Of a DNA stretch of 64,000 nucleotides, positions 9,957 to 17,352 are shown piece after piece. The notes beneath the pieces are model-generated. The model was not told the DNA's origin. It made no database searches and saw only the letters and a list, made by a program, of their open reading frames with translations. The position numbers and the translations under genes were made by a program. Source of the DNA: Gillisella terrae (GTDB lineage: Bacteria; Pseudomonadota; Alphaproteobacteria; Rhizobiales; Rhizobiaceae); the NCBI RefSeq assembly GCF_004801395.1, contig NZ_SSOA01000011.1, forward strand, positions 62,001 to 126,000, in the 5' to 3' direction. Every line of letters begins with the position of its first letter. The first letter of the stretch is position 1.

Positions 9957-10433
9957 ATGCCAATTTATCTGAAAGTTGACGGTATCCAGGGCGATGCAAC
10001 CCACGAAGAGCACAAGAAGTGGATGGACATTGAGGCTCTGCACTGGAATGTAAGCCGCGCCATGAACACCACAGCAGGCTCGACCGCCAATCGCGAAGCC
10101 TCTGAGCCCATGGTGTCGGAAGTGATCTTGACCAAAGTGAGCGATTCCTCCTCGACCAAGCTTTTCCAGGAAGCCTGCGCTGGCCGCACCGGCAAGACAG
10201 CCGTGCTGCATCTGGTGACAACCGGCAACCCCGGCAATACCTATATTGAATACACACTGACCAACACCCTGATTGCCAACTATTCCGTTGATTCCAGCGG
10301 TGATCGGCCGATTGAAACAATCCGCCTGAACTTCACAAAGATCGAAGTGAAGTACACGCCTTATGGCGAGGACAACACGGCACAGTCGCCAATGATTGCC
10401 TCTTACGATCTTTCGACCACAAAGGCCGCTTAA
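9957..10433 (+). CDS. hcp: Hcp (TssD), T6SS inner-tube protein
   Basis: 158 residues with the Hcp1 fold signature: MPIYLKVDGIQGDATHEEHK at the start, WNVSRAMNTTAGSTANREAS, ILTKVSDSSSTKLFQEACAG, and the C-terminal IETIRLNFTKIEVKYTPY. Hcp hexamers stack into the tube propelled by the sheath, and the lumen can carry small effectors. A clear AGGAG site precedes the ATG at 9957. The gene follows clpV after 111 bases and is followed by a terminator-like hairpin, so hcp may be expressed more strongly than the genes behind it. Confidence 0.97.
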   Translation: MPIYLKVDGIQGDATHEEHKKWMDIEALHWNVSRAMNTTAGSTANREASEPMVSEVILTKVSDSSSTKLFQEACAGRTGKTAVLHLVTTGNPGNTYIEYTLTNTLIANYSVDSSGDRPIETIRLNFTKIEVKYTPYGEDNTAQSPMIASYDLSTTKAA

Positions 10434-10449
10434 ACGCGCGGTACGGAAA

Positions 10450-10480
10450 GGCGTCGCCTTCAGCGGCGTCTTTCTATTTT
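10450..10480 (+). terminator. hairpin with T-rich tail after hcp
   Basis: GGCGTCGC (10450-10457) pairs with GCGGCGTC (10463-10470), including two G-U pairs, around a five-base loop. It is followed by TTTCTATTTT. It looks like a weak intrinsic terminator or attenuator that would partly separate hcp from the two downstream genes. Confidence 0.55.
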
Positions 10481-10676
10481 ATAGATGCAAAGGCTTTTAG
10501 GCAGTCCCACTGTTGAAGAGATTGGTTTGGCTGATCGAACCCGATCCTCCTACCCATCAACAGCAGTCATCACGGGACAGATAGTTTCAAAGAATATTAG
10601 AAAAAGCGAGAAGGCTATCAGAGCTTGCTTCAGCACGGCCGCCTGCACCGTGTTATCAATCTGGAGATAAACACCA

Positions 10677-11750
10677 ATGTCATCAGCCAACGACCGCCTG
10701 ACTTCCATAAGGGAAGACTTAGAAATGAAAAAATCTCAATGGGAAGTGAGCGTCGTCAGCCCCTACGTCCGTGCTTACGATTTTGCCTATAACAATTATC
10801 AAAACACGTTGAAGGCTCAAGTGGCGCGTGACAAGATGGGGGCGGAACTTTTAGTCTTCACGGCTGGCGTGCTGAGCGGTTCAGTGTTGATGGCTGCTTT
10901 CGCGTCGTCGTCCTTGCGCGTGCTTGCCGGACGCGCTTTGCTTCGGACAATCTGCAATAATAATCTCAATAGAACATTTGATGCAGTTCATGCTGTCACC
11001 AACAACAAGGCCGCAATGTTTGCCTTGGGCAGCGTTCTGGATAAAGCCAAAGGGATCGCGGGCCAACACATCACCGCAGCTGTTGAGAATTTTACCGTAA
11101 GAACATCTGGTATCCAGTCGCAAACATCGGTGAATTTTCTGACACGATTGCAGGATTTTGTGAATGTGAGTTTTATTGCGGTTCATGAGTTCGTCACTGG
11201 CGTTCGTAGCGATAACAGCATCAAAGAGAGCGACAAGCTCAAACTTGCGGATATGGTCGAGGCAACCCCTTTCTGGCTGCCCCCTCGCGCCAACCGCGTT
11301 GATGAAAACAAGCTGGCACAACAGATGGAACTCTTGTTCTATATGACGTCTGTTCTCGATTCGGATACGCTGGTTCGTCATGCGCCATCGATCGGCAATG
11401 GTATCGGCGGTGGCATAGGAGAGGGTATCCGTAGCAAAGAACGGATCAGCCAGATGCCAACGGCCAAGGACTACCCAAAGGAAAGCGAGCCTAAACTCAT
11501 TCGTGGGGCGACTTACGAACCCGGTCAGCGTGTCGAGTATGATGACCTCGGGTCTGTTGTGCGAGCGCGCATCGATACATTGAGCCGGGCCGTCACAGGC
11601 TCACCGTTTTATCCGCAACAAAGTGTTGCCATGCGTATCACTGGAAATGATCCGACTGGACGCGAGCAGATGGTCAAGGCCGAGCATATTATTTCGCGCC
11701 TTTCAGCACAAACGAGACCCAAGCAGTTAAGCGATGTTTTCATGATGTAA
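10677..11750 (+). CDS. unrecognised protein downstream of hcp, candidate T6SS effector
   Basis: 357 residues; I do not recognise a known family. After a charged N-terminus (about 1-50) there is a hydrophobic stretch at about 54-90 (LLVFTAGVLSGSV, LMAAFASSSLRVLAGRALL) that could be one or two membrane-inserting helices. A helical middle follows, then a glycine-rich hinge at 240-250 (GNGIGGGIGEG) and a polar C-terminal domain ending KQLSDVFMM. The start is preceded by GGAG at 10662. In Agrobacterium, effector and immunity genes sit directly behind hcp, and the next gene here encodes an exported protein, as expected for immunity to a periplasm- or membrane-acting toxin. The effector role is inferred from position only. 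It could instead be an accessory or chaperone protein. Confidence 0.5.
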   Translation: MSSANDRLTSIREDLEMKKSQWEVSVVSPYVRAYDFAYNNYQNTLKAQVARDKMGAELLVFTAGVLSGSVLMAAFASSSLRVLAGRALLRTICNNNLNRTFDAVHAVTNNKAAMFALGSVLDKAKGIAGQHITAAVENFTVRTSGIQSQTSVNFLTRLQDFVNVSFIAVHEFVTGVRSDNSIKESDKLKLADMVEATPFWLPPRANRVDENKLAQQMELLFYMTSVLDSDTLVRHAPSIGNGIGGGIGEGIRSKERISQMPTAKDYPKESEPKLIRGATYEPGQRVEYDDLGSVVRARIDTLSRAVTGSPFYPQQSVAMRITGNDPTGREQMVKAEHIISRLSAQTRPKQLSDVFMM

Positions 11751-11777
11751 GAACAGGTGAAAATGATGCAGGGGATT

Positions 11778-11896
11778 TACTGCATAATTCTTTAAACCGT
11801 AACCGGTTTAAAGAGAAAATTATGCAGCAGAAATAAAGAGATACTTTGAGCCTTTGTGCGCCATATTTGGCGCACGACGCGGTAAAGTGTTACAGC
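11778..11896 (-). repeat. RIME-like mosaic intergenic repeat, copy 1 (inverted)
   Basis: Read on the minus strand, it contains GTGCGCC/GGCGCAC palindromic arms and then CTGCTGCATAATTTTC, a TTTAAACC/GGTTTAAA-type stem and AATTATGCAGTA. The same modules occur at 23401, 31262 and 46930. It separates the two unrecognised genes behind hcp. Confidence 0.75.
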
Positions 11897-11965
11897 CCCT
11901 TTATGCATTGGATAAAACGTGCGGCGCTGTGGTCTTGTGGTGAAACAAACAGAAATTGAACAGCG

Positions 11966-12856
11966 ATGATCAGTGGATTGAAGCGCGATATGAGAGCGGC
12001 GCTGCTGTGCCTTGGCATCGGCACCCTCAGCCCCGTTGCGGCCTGTGCAGACCCGTCCATTGATGCCTCACTTGTTCAAATTGAGCAGGTGCGTGAGCAC
12101 GTGTCCAATGTCGGGTTGCTTGCCGAAAGTGCTTCGAAATACATTTCTGACCAGGAAGGCTCGCACGACAAGCAGGCCAACAGCATGATTGAATCGGCAA
12201 CACGCGATGCATTCAATGCGCAAGCATTCGTGACTGACATTCAAAACAGCATGCAAAACGTTGGCAATTCCTCAATTGATGCGCAACGTCTGGCAAAAGT
12301 TGCCGATGATCTCACCGCAAGCCGAAAGAAGATAGAAACCCTGGCTCAATCAAAAGGCGACACCGCCCTCCAGAGCATGGGGGCCGAGATTGTCAAAAAA
12401 GCCGATAGCCCGCGCATTGAACAACTCACGCAGGTGATGGCAAGCCCCGAGCTTGCCGCAGAAACAGCCGTAACGGCGCAAGCCATGTATGCTGCCGTTC
12501 ATGCGTTTTTCAATACGGACCAGTCACAATTTACAGCGCTCTCGCAAGAGCAACGGCGAGACATGCCAAAGCAGATCCTGTCTTATCTGCAACAGAAAAC
12601 CGAGAATGAAAAACCCTATTCAAAAGATGCTGAACGGGCCAATGAGAAACTCCGACTTGCTCTTGCTCTCGCTGGCTTGCCCGACGAGGACGTGGTTTTT
12701 CTATCAGACCTCTATCAGAGCCCAGAAGGTGAAGCCAAGCGCGCGGCTCTGGTCGGTCGCTATAAGCGCCTCTCTGCGGAGGCAAACCAGAAAATGCTGC
12801 GGGAGTATTTCACACAGCTCGCAGACAATCTGACAAAGAATAAATCTAACAACTGA
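11966..12856 (+). CDS. unrecognised exported protein, candidate lipoprotein immunity factor
   Basis: 296 residues, family not recognised. The N-terminus looks like a signal peptide: a basic start (MISGLKRDMR), a hydrophobic core (AALLCLGIGTLSPVA) and a lipobox-like VAAC with Cys27. It could therefore be a lipoprotein, or be cleaved nearby and released to the periplasm. The mature part is rich in helix formers, Gln and Asp, with long amphipathic stretches (about 35-150) that may form coiled coils, and a C-terminal region ending LADNLTKNKSNN. There is no strong Shine-Dalgarno sequence; an internal ATG at residue 9 is an alternative start. By position behind an hcp-linked gene it is a plausible immunity protein, but this is inference. 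Confidence 0.5.
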   Translation: MISGLKRDMRAALLCLGIGTLSPVAACADPSIDASLVQIEQVREHVSNVGLLAESASKYISDQEGSHDKQANSMIESATRDAFNAQAFVTDIQNSMQNVGNSSIDAQRLAKVADDLTASRKKIETLAQSKGDTALQSMGAEIVKKADSPRIEQLTQVMASPELAAETAVTAQAMYAAVHAFFNTDQSQFTALSQEQRRDMPKQILSYLQQKTENEKPYSKDAERANEKLRLALALAGLPDEDVVFLSDLYQSPEGEAKRAALVGRYKRLSAEANQKMLREYFTQLADNLTKNKSNN

Positions 12857-12879
12857 AGACGTGGCAGCATTCCACTTAT

Positions 12880-12911
12880 ACTGTAACACTTTCAATCTGA
12901 ACCTGACAGAC
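12880..12911 (+). repeat. truncated mosaic repeat fragment
   Basis: CTGTAACACTTTCAATCTG resembles the junction between the two RIME-like modules. It runs straight into TCTGAACCTGACAGAC (12896-12911), a 16-base sequence that recurs exactly as one arm of the hairpin at 36196-36226. It appears to be a remnant assembled from two repeat families. Confidence 0.55.
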
Positions 12912-13015
12912 TGTAAATTTCGCCATCCTTTGAGCCAACAGCCTCATACCTCACCCAATTTTCAACTGCTTTGAACCGGAGCCGTTCACTGATACATGAG
13001 CGAAAGAAATTGCTT

Positions 13016-13067
13016 TTATCACTCATCTTTTTCTATAAAGTGAGCGATAAATGTGGAGTTTATCGCT
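13016..13067 (+). promoter_or_regulatory. inverted repeats around the fic start, ribosome binding site in a hairpin loop
   Basis: TTATCACTCA (13016-13025) and TGAGCGATAA (13041-13050) form a ten-base inverted repeat with one mismatch. AGCGATAAA (13043-13051) and TTTATCGCT (13059-13067) form a perfect nine-base hairpin. The seven-base loop TGTGGAG holds the GGAG that fits the ATG at 13069. The arrangement suggests an operator, translational control, or both. Confidence 0.5.
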
Positions 13068-13068
13068 G

Positions 13069-14178
13069 ATGGCATGGAATTGGCAATTGCAGGGGTGGCC
13101 GAATTTCGAATGGCGGCCTGAACTTCTTCAAAAGAAGGAGCAGGCTTTCATGGAAAATGCCGCCATTGCCGTTGGCACCATACGGCACCTGACACAAGGT
13201 GACCGCGAGCATATTGTGATCGAGTTGCTCAGTGCAGATGCCATGAGCACATCAGCGATTGAGGGCGAAATCCTTGATAGAGACAGCGTGCAGTCGTCCC
13301 TGCGCCGACAGTTGGGAATGGCGGCAGCACCATTTCGCAGCCGACCGGCAGAGGCGGGCATAGCCGAAATGATGGCCGATCTTTATCGCGCTCCCCTTGC
13401 CACCATCACCGAAGCGCGGCTTCAGGAATGGCACCGAATGGTGATGAATGGCCGCCGCGATATTGTCGATATCGGCCAGTATCGCCAACACCAAGAGCCG
13501 ATGCAGATTGTTTCCGGCGCTTTTGGTCGCGAGCGCGTGCATTTTGAAGCGCCACCATCCGACCGGCTGGCCATTGAAATGAATGCGCTGCTCGATTGGT
13601 TGGCAAAAACCGCACCGGATGGGGCCACTCCGCTGACAGCACTCACCCGTGCAGGCATTGCGCATCTGTGGTTCGAGAGCATCCATCCTTTCGAGGATGG
13701 CAATGGCCGCATCGGGCGTGCCATCGCCGAAAGTGCGCTGGCACGCGCCATTTCCATTCCAACGTTCAGCGCCCTATCGAAATCGCTGCTTAAGCACCGC
13801 AAGGATTATTACGCGATGCTGGAAGCGGCCAGCACCACGCTTGTCATTGATGACTGGCTCGCATGGTTTGCGGATCGCGCCCTTGAAGCACAGGCATCAG
13901 CAGATGAGCTGGTGCGTTTTTTGATCGAAAAAACCCGGCTGATGGACAGATTGCGGGGTTTATTGAACGAGCGGCAGGAAAAAGCGCTTTTGCGCGTCCT
14001 TGCCGAAGGTCCGGACGGCTTCACCGGCGGCCTCAGCGCCCATAATTACGCCACCATCACCGGTGCGCCACCATCCACCATCACCCGTGATCTCGCTGAT
14101 CTGGTCGAGAAAGGGGCCTTGCTGCGAACCGGTGAGCGCAAGGCAACCCGTTATCACCTGAACCTCAGCAAGCTCTGA
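13069..14178 (+). CDS. Fic family protein (probable protein AMP-transferase) with winged helix
   Basis: 369 residues from the preferred start (MAWNWQLQGW); an upstream in-frame ATG at 13051 would add six residues but has no ribosome binding site. The WNWQ..WPNFEW N-terminus is typical of the DUF4172 domain found before Fic domains. The inhibitory helix motif TSAIEG lies at 61-66, with Glu65 expected to block the ATP site. The catalytic Fic motif HPFEDGNGRIGRA begins at His206. A C-terminal winged helix follows (TITGAPPSTITRDLADLVEKGALLR). Such class II Fic proteins usually AMPylate a target when inhibition is relieved. The target is unknown, and a role as T6SS cargo is possible only by proximity. 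Confidence 0.9.
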   Translation: MAWNWQLQGWPNFEWRPELLQKKEQAFMENAAIAVGTIRHLTQGDREHIVIELLSADAMSTSAIEGEILDRDSVQSSLRRQLGMAAAPFRSRPAEAGIAEMMADLYRAPLATITEARLQEWHRMVMNGRRDIVDIGQYRQHQEPMQIVSGAFGRERVHFEAPPSDRLAIEMNALLDWLAKTAPDGATPLTALTRAGIAHLWFESIHPFEDGNGRIGRAIAESALARAISIPTFSALSKSLLKHRKDYYAMLEAASTTLVIDDWLAWFADRALEAQASADELVRFLIEKTRLMDRLRGLLNERQEKALLRVLAEGPDGFTGGLSAHNYATITGAPPSTITRDLADLVEKGALLRTGERKATRYHLNLSKL

Positions 14179-14206
14179 TCCCCCCACGCTCTGGTAGGGG
14201 GACCAG
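14179..14206. terminator. short palindromes between convergent genes
   Basis: CCCCCC (14180-14185) faces GGGGG (14197-14201), and CTGGT (14191-14195) pairs with ACCAG (14202-14206). It lies in the gap between fic and the convergent monooxygenase gene and may terminate one or both transcripts. There is no strong T-run on either side. Confidence 0.3.
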
Positions 14207-14231
14207 ATAAAATCATCATAAAATCAGTATA

Positions 14232-16034
14232 TTAGCCGATATGGTGCGGCTTTTGCAGACCGTAAACCGGCGTATCCAATCCAACCTGCCGTGCCTTCAA
14301 CTGCAAGGACAGATATTGCGAATAATGGCGTGACTGATGCAGGTTTCCTCCATGGAACCACAGGCCTTCCTGTTGGGTTGGTTTCCACATATTGCGCTGC
14401 TCGCCCTCCCATGGTCCGGGATCTTTGGGCGTGTCGGAGCCAAGGCCCCAGCATTTGCCCACCTTATCGGCCACCTCCTTGGAGATCAGGTCGGCCGCCC
14501 AGCCATTCATTGAACCATAGCCGGTGGCATAGACCACAAGATCGGCAGGCAGCACACTGCCGTCTTTCAGCACCACCGCATCTTCCGTCAGGTGGTCCAC
14601 ATCAGAGCCGGATTTCAGCTTGATGCTGCCGTCAATGATCAGGTCGCAAGCGCCCACATCAATATAATAGCCTGAGCCGCGCCGCAGATATTTCATGAAC
14701 AGGCCAGAGCCATCGGCCCCCCAATCCAGCATGAAGCCTGCCTTTTCAAGATCGGCATAGAATTTCGCGTCTTTTTCGCGCATCTTGTCGTAAAGCGGAA
14801 TTTGAAACTCATGCATGATCCGGTAGGGCAGGGAGGCAAAGATCAGATCAGCCTTGCGGGTTGTCATGCCCGACACCACCGCCCGCTCGGAATAGAGATC
14901 GCCAAGACCGATTTCCATCAGAGAGTCGGAGCGGACGATATGGGTGGACGAGCGCTGCACCATGGTGACATCCGCGCCACCTTCCCAAAGGGCGGCACAA
15001 ATATCATGGGCGGAATTGTTTGAGCCAATCACCACCACTTTTTTGCCGCGATAAGCATCGGGGCCGGGATGCTGGGACGAATGCTGCTGCTCGCCTTTGA
15101 AAATATCCTGCCCTTTAAACTTCGGCACATTGGCCTTGCCCGACATGCCGGTCGCCAGCACCAATTGCTTGGGCTTCAGCACCACTTCTTGGCCATCGCG
15201 CTCGACAACAACGGTCCATTCCTTGGTTGTCTCGTCATATTTGGCGGATTTGCACGTGGTGGAGCTCCAGTAATTCAGCTCCATCACCTTGGTGTACATT
15301 TCCAGCCAATCGCCAATCTTGTCTTTGGGGGCAAAAACCGGCCAGTTTTCTGGAAAGGGAATATAGGGCAGGTGGTCGTACCAGACCGGATCATGCAGGC
15401 ACAGGGATTTGTAGCGCTTGCGCCAGCTGTCTCCGGCTCGCTCATTTTTCTCAATGATAATGGTGGGAACACCCAATTGTCTGAGCCGCGCACCCAAAGC
15501 TATGCCGCCCTGGCCGCCGCCAATAATCACCACATAGGGTTGGGTTTTATAGCCAAGCTCTGCCGCTTCTTGCAGACGCTTTTCAGCCCAGGTTTTTCGG
15601 TTGGGATCATGACCGTGCTCGGCCCCCATTGGCCGGTTAAACCCTTTTGGCTCTTCATGGCCCTTGAGCTCTGACATGGTGGTGAGCAGGGTCCAGATCA
15701 AGCCGTTTTTGATGCGGATATGGCCATACCCACGGGCAACCTTGGTTTCAAACGAAAACCAACCATCAATGACCCCATCATTGTCAGAGGCCATTTCCTT
15801 CTCATCCTGACGAAAGTGAGAAGGGCCGATGCTTGAAAGCTGGGTTTCCAGCATGTCACGAATTTGATCATGACCTTCCAACGTCTTCAAATTCCAGGTG
15901 AAGGTTGCCAGATCGCGCCAATAGCAATCGGTTTGAAACAGGTTGACGGCGGCATTGATATCGCCACTTTCCAATGCATTTCCCAATTTGGCAAGAACGG
16001 CATCAACGCGGGTGTTTGGGCTATCTTCAAGCAT
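14232..16034 (-). CDS. flavin-containing monooxygenase with N-terminal NTF2-like domain
   Basis: 600 residues from the ATG at 16034, which follows GGAGGAG. The first 130 residues resemble a SnoaL/NTF2-like fold. Then comes the FAD Rossmann motif VVIIGGGQGGIALG, an ERAGDSWRKRY segment, a central FKGEQQHSSQH stretch corresponding to the FxGxxxH fingerprint of class B flavin monooxygenases, and the NADPH Rossmann motif VVVIGSNNSAHD. LVVYATGYGSMNGW near the C-terminus is the usual ATG motif. The family inserts oxygen into ketones, amines or related soft nucleophiles using NADPH. It follows the alcohol dehydrogenase after about 80 bases and probably shares its sigma-54 promoter, suggesting alcohol-to-ketone-to-ester/N-oxide chemistry. 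The substrate is unknown. Confidence 0.85.
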   Translation of the reverse strand: MLEDSPNTRVDAVLAKLGNALESGDINAAVNLFQTDCYWRDLATFTWNLKTLEGHDQIRDMLETQLSSIGPSHFRQDEKEMASDNDGVIDGWFSFETKVARGYGHIRIKNGLIWTLLTTMSELKGHEEPKGFNRPMGAEHGHDPNRKTWAEKRLQEAAELGYKTQPYVVIIGGGQGGIALGARLRQLGVPTIIIEKNERAGDSWRKRYKSLCLHDPVWYDHLPYIPFPENWPVFAPKDKIGDWLEMYTKVMELNYWSSTTCKSAKYDETTKEWTVVVERDGQEVVLKPKQLVLATGMSGKANVPKFKGQDIFKGEQQHSSQHPGPDAYRGKKVVVIGSNNSAHDICAALWEGGADVTMVQRSSTHIVRSDSLMEIGLGDLYSERAVVSGMTTRKADLIFASLPYRIMHEFQIPLYDKMREKDAKFYADLEKAGFMLDWGADGSGLFMKYLRRGSGYYIDVGACDLIIDGSIKLKSGSDVDHLTEDAVVLKDGSVLPADLVVYATGYGSMNGWAADLISKEVADKVGKCWGLGSDTPKDPGPWEGEQRNMWKPTQQEGLWFHGGNLHQSRHYSQYLSLQLKARQVGLDTPVYGLQKPHHIG

Positions 16035-16112
16035 GTTCACTCCTCCATTATACAAACTTGAGTTTCCAAAGGCTGGTGCGTGAGCTCCTCTCTCAAGCAC
16101 CAGCCCGATTGA

Positions 16113-17186
16113 TTATTTCCGCAAATCAATGAGAATTTTCAGGTGCTGACCCGCCGGGTCCAAAAGCGTGTCAAACCCTTCCGCCACAGCGGTGTCGAGC
16201 GTGATGCGTTTGGTGATAACTGCTTTGGCTGGCAACAAACCAGACGCAATCAAGCGAATAACCCGCGGCCAATAATGGGTCGGATAGGCCCAGGAGCCAC
16301 GAAGATCGACATCCTTGAACGTAACCTGAAACCAGTCGAGCGGGTTTTCGTGAGGATGCAGACCTGTCTGCACCACAACACCCTGTTTACGCACCGCATC
16401 CAAACACGCTTTCAGCGCATGTTCGTTGCCCACACATTCAATGGCAACATCGCAGCCGACTTTGCCTTCTGTCCATGCGCGCACCACGTCGCCGGGATTG
16501 TCGCGCTTCGGGTTGATGGTGATCACGTCGGGCAAAATCGATTTTGCAAAATCAAGGCGCGCGTCATTGATGTCAGATATGAACAATTGTGCAGCACCAG
16601 CGGCGCGCGCCGCAAGCAACGTCAACATGCCAATGGGACCTGCGCCCGTGACCAGCACGCTGGAACCGGCGGTGACCCCGCCACGGTCACAGGCATAAAC
16701 GGCAACCGCGGTTGGTTCCACCAAGGCCGCCTCTTCATCCGTCATTTCATCGGGCACTTTTTGCACATTGTATTCGTTCACCAATGCATATTCGGCCATG
16801 CCGCCGGACTGCCAGCTCAATCCGACCAATGCCAGTTCTTCGCTTAAGTGAAACAGGCCGCGATCAGCGAAATAATCGCCGGAGCGTGGCATGATCAGCG
16901 GCTGAATGGAGACGCGATCACCCGCTTTGACAGAGGTGACACCATCGCCCACCGCCTCGACCACACCACCAAATTCATGGCCCAAAACCTGCGGGCCGTG
17001 CGCGCCAGTGAAAGGATGCGGCTCTTTTGGAATGAAAATCGGACCATAACTATATTCATGCAGGTCTGTGCCGCAAATGCCGACAAAATGGTTGCGCACG
17101 AGAACCTGACCGTGCGCGGGTGCCGCAGGTTTGGCAATATCTTCAATGCGTAAGTCTTTTGCGGCGTGAAAACGGAGGGCTTTCAT
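16113..17186 (-). CDS. zinc-type alcohol dehydrogenase, butanediol dehydrogenase-like
   Basis: 357 residues of the medium-chain dehydrogenase family. Catalytic zinc residues are visible in VGICGTDLHEY and LGHEFGGVVEAVGDG, and the cofactor loop is GAGPIGMLTLLAARA. The region that normally carries the four structural-zinc cysteines reads PRSGDYFADRGLFHL here, so the structural zinc appears absent. The best general match is to (R,R)-butanediol/sorbitol-type dehydrogenases that interconvert secondary alcohols and ketones with NAD. The start follows a GGGAGATGAGG ribosome binding site. A near-consensus sigma-54 promoter lies 40-54 bases upstream, and an AcoR-type activator is the next gene. Confidence 0.88.
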   Translation of the reverse strand: MKALRFHAAKDLRIEDIAKPAAPAHGQVLVRNHFVGICGTDLHEYSYGPIFIPKEPHPFTGAHGPQVLGHEFGGVVEAVGDGVTSVKAGDRVSIQPLIMPRSGDYFADRGLFHLSEELALVGLSWQSGGMAEYALVNEYNVQKVPDEMTDEEAALVEPTAVAVYACDRGGVTAGSSVLVTGAGPIGMLTLLAARAAGAAQLFISDINDARLDFAKSILPDVITINPKRDNPGDVVRAWTEGKVGCDVAIECVGNEHALKACLDAVRKQGVVVQTGLHPHENPLDWFQVTFKDVDLRGSWAYPTHYWPRVIRLIASGLLPAKAVITKRITLDTAVAEGFDTLLDPAGQHLKILIDLRK

Positions 17187-17225
17187 GTTTCCTCATCTCC
17201 CTTTGTTGTTGTTGGAGATAAGTTT

Positions 17226-17240
17226 GCAAGCAGCGTGCCA
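17226..17240 (-). promoter_or_regulatory. sigma-54 (-24/-12) promoter of the adh-monooxygenase genes
   Basis: On the minus strand the sequence is TGGCACGCTGCTTGC, matching the consensus TGGCACG-N4-TTGC exactly. The -12 element lies about 40 bases before the adh start codon. It agrees with the adjacent sigma-54 activator carrying GAFTGA. Confidence 0.9.
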
Positions 17241-17290
17241 GAGCGAAATTTTTAAAAAATCTAATAATTTCAATGGGGTTTGCAATGGAG

Positions 17291-17334
17291 CCTGTTGCAT
17301 GGCCCCATCTGTTGCAACAGGTGGGGCGCAACAG
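17291..17334. promoter_or_regulatory. probable upstream activator sites (TGTTGC/GCAACA)
   Basis: Four half-sites occur: CCTGTTGC at 17291-17298, the palindrome CTGTTGCAACAG at 17309-17320 (two abutting half-sites) and GCAACAG at 17328-17334. They lie 50-110 bases upstream of the sigma-54 promoter, the usual position for enhancer binding of an AcoR/NtrC-type regulator, and immediately after the regulator's own stop codon. Confidence 0.7.
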
Positions 17335-17352
17335 ATGCCACACCGCCTGTGT

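Noticed and set aside
10485..10670. 61-codon open frame between hcp and the putative effector
   Set aside because: No ribosome binding site, no recognisable domain, and it begins just after a terminator-like hairpin. Too weak to call.
13069..14178. Fic protein as a T6SS effector
   Set aside because: Only proximity supports it. The N-terminal DUF4172 and C-terminal winged helix are those of ordinary intracellular Fic proteins, and repeats and its own regulatory region separate it from the hcp genes.
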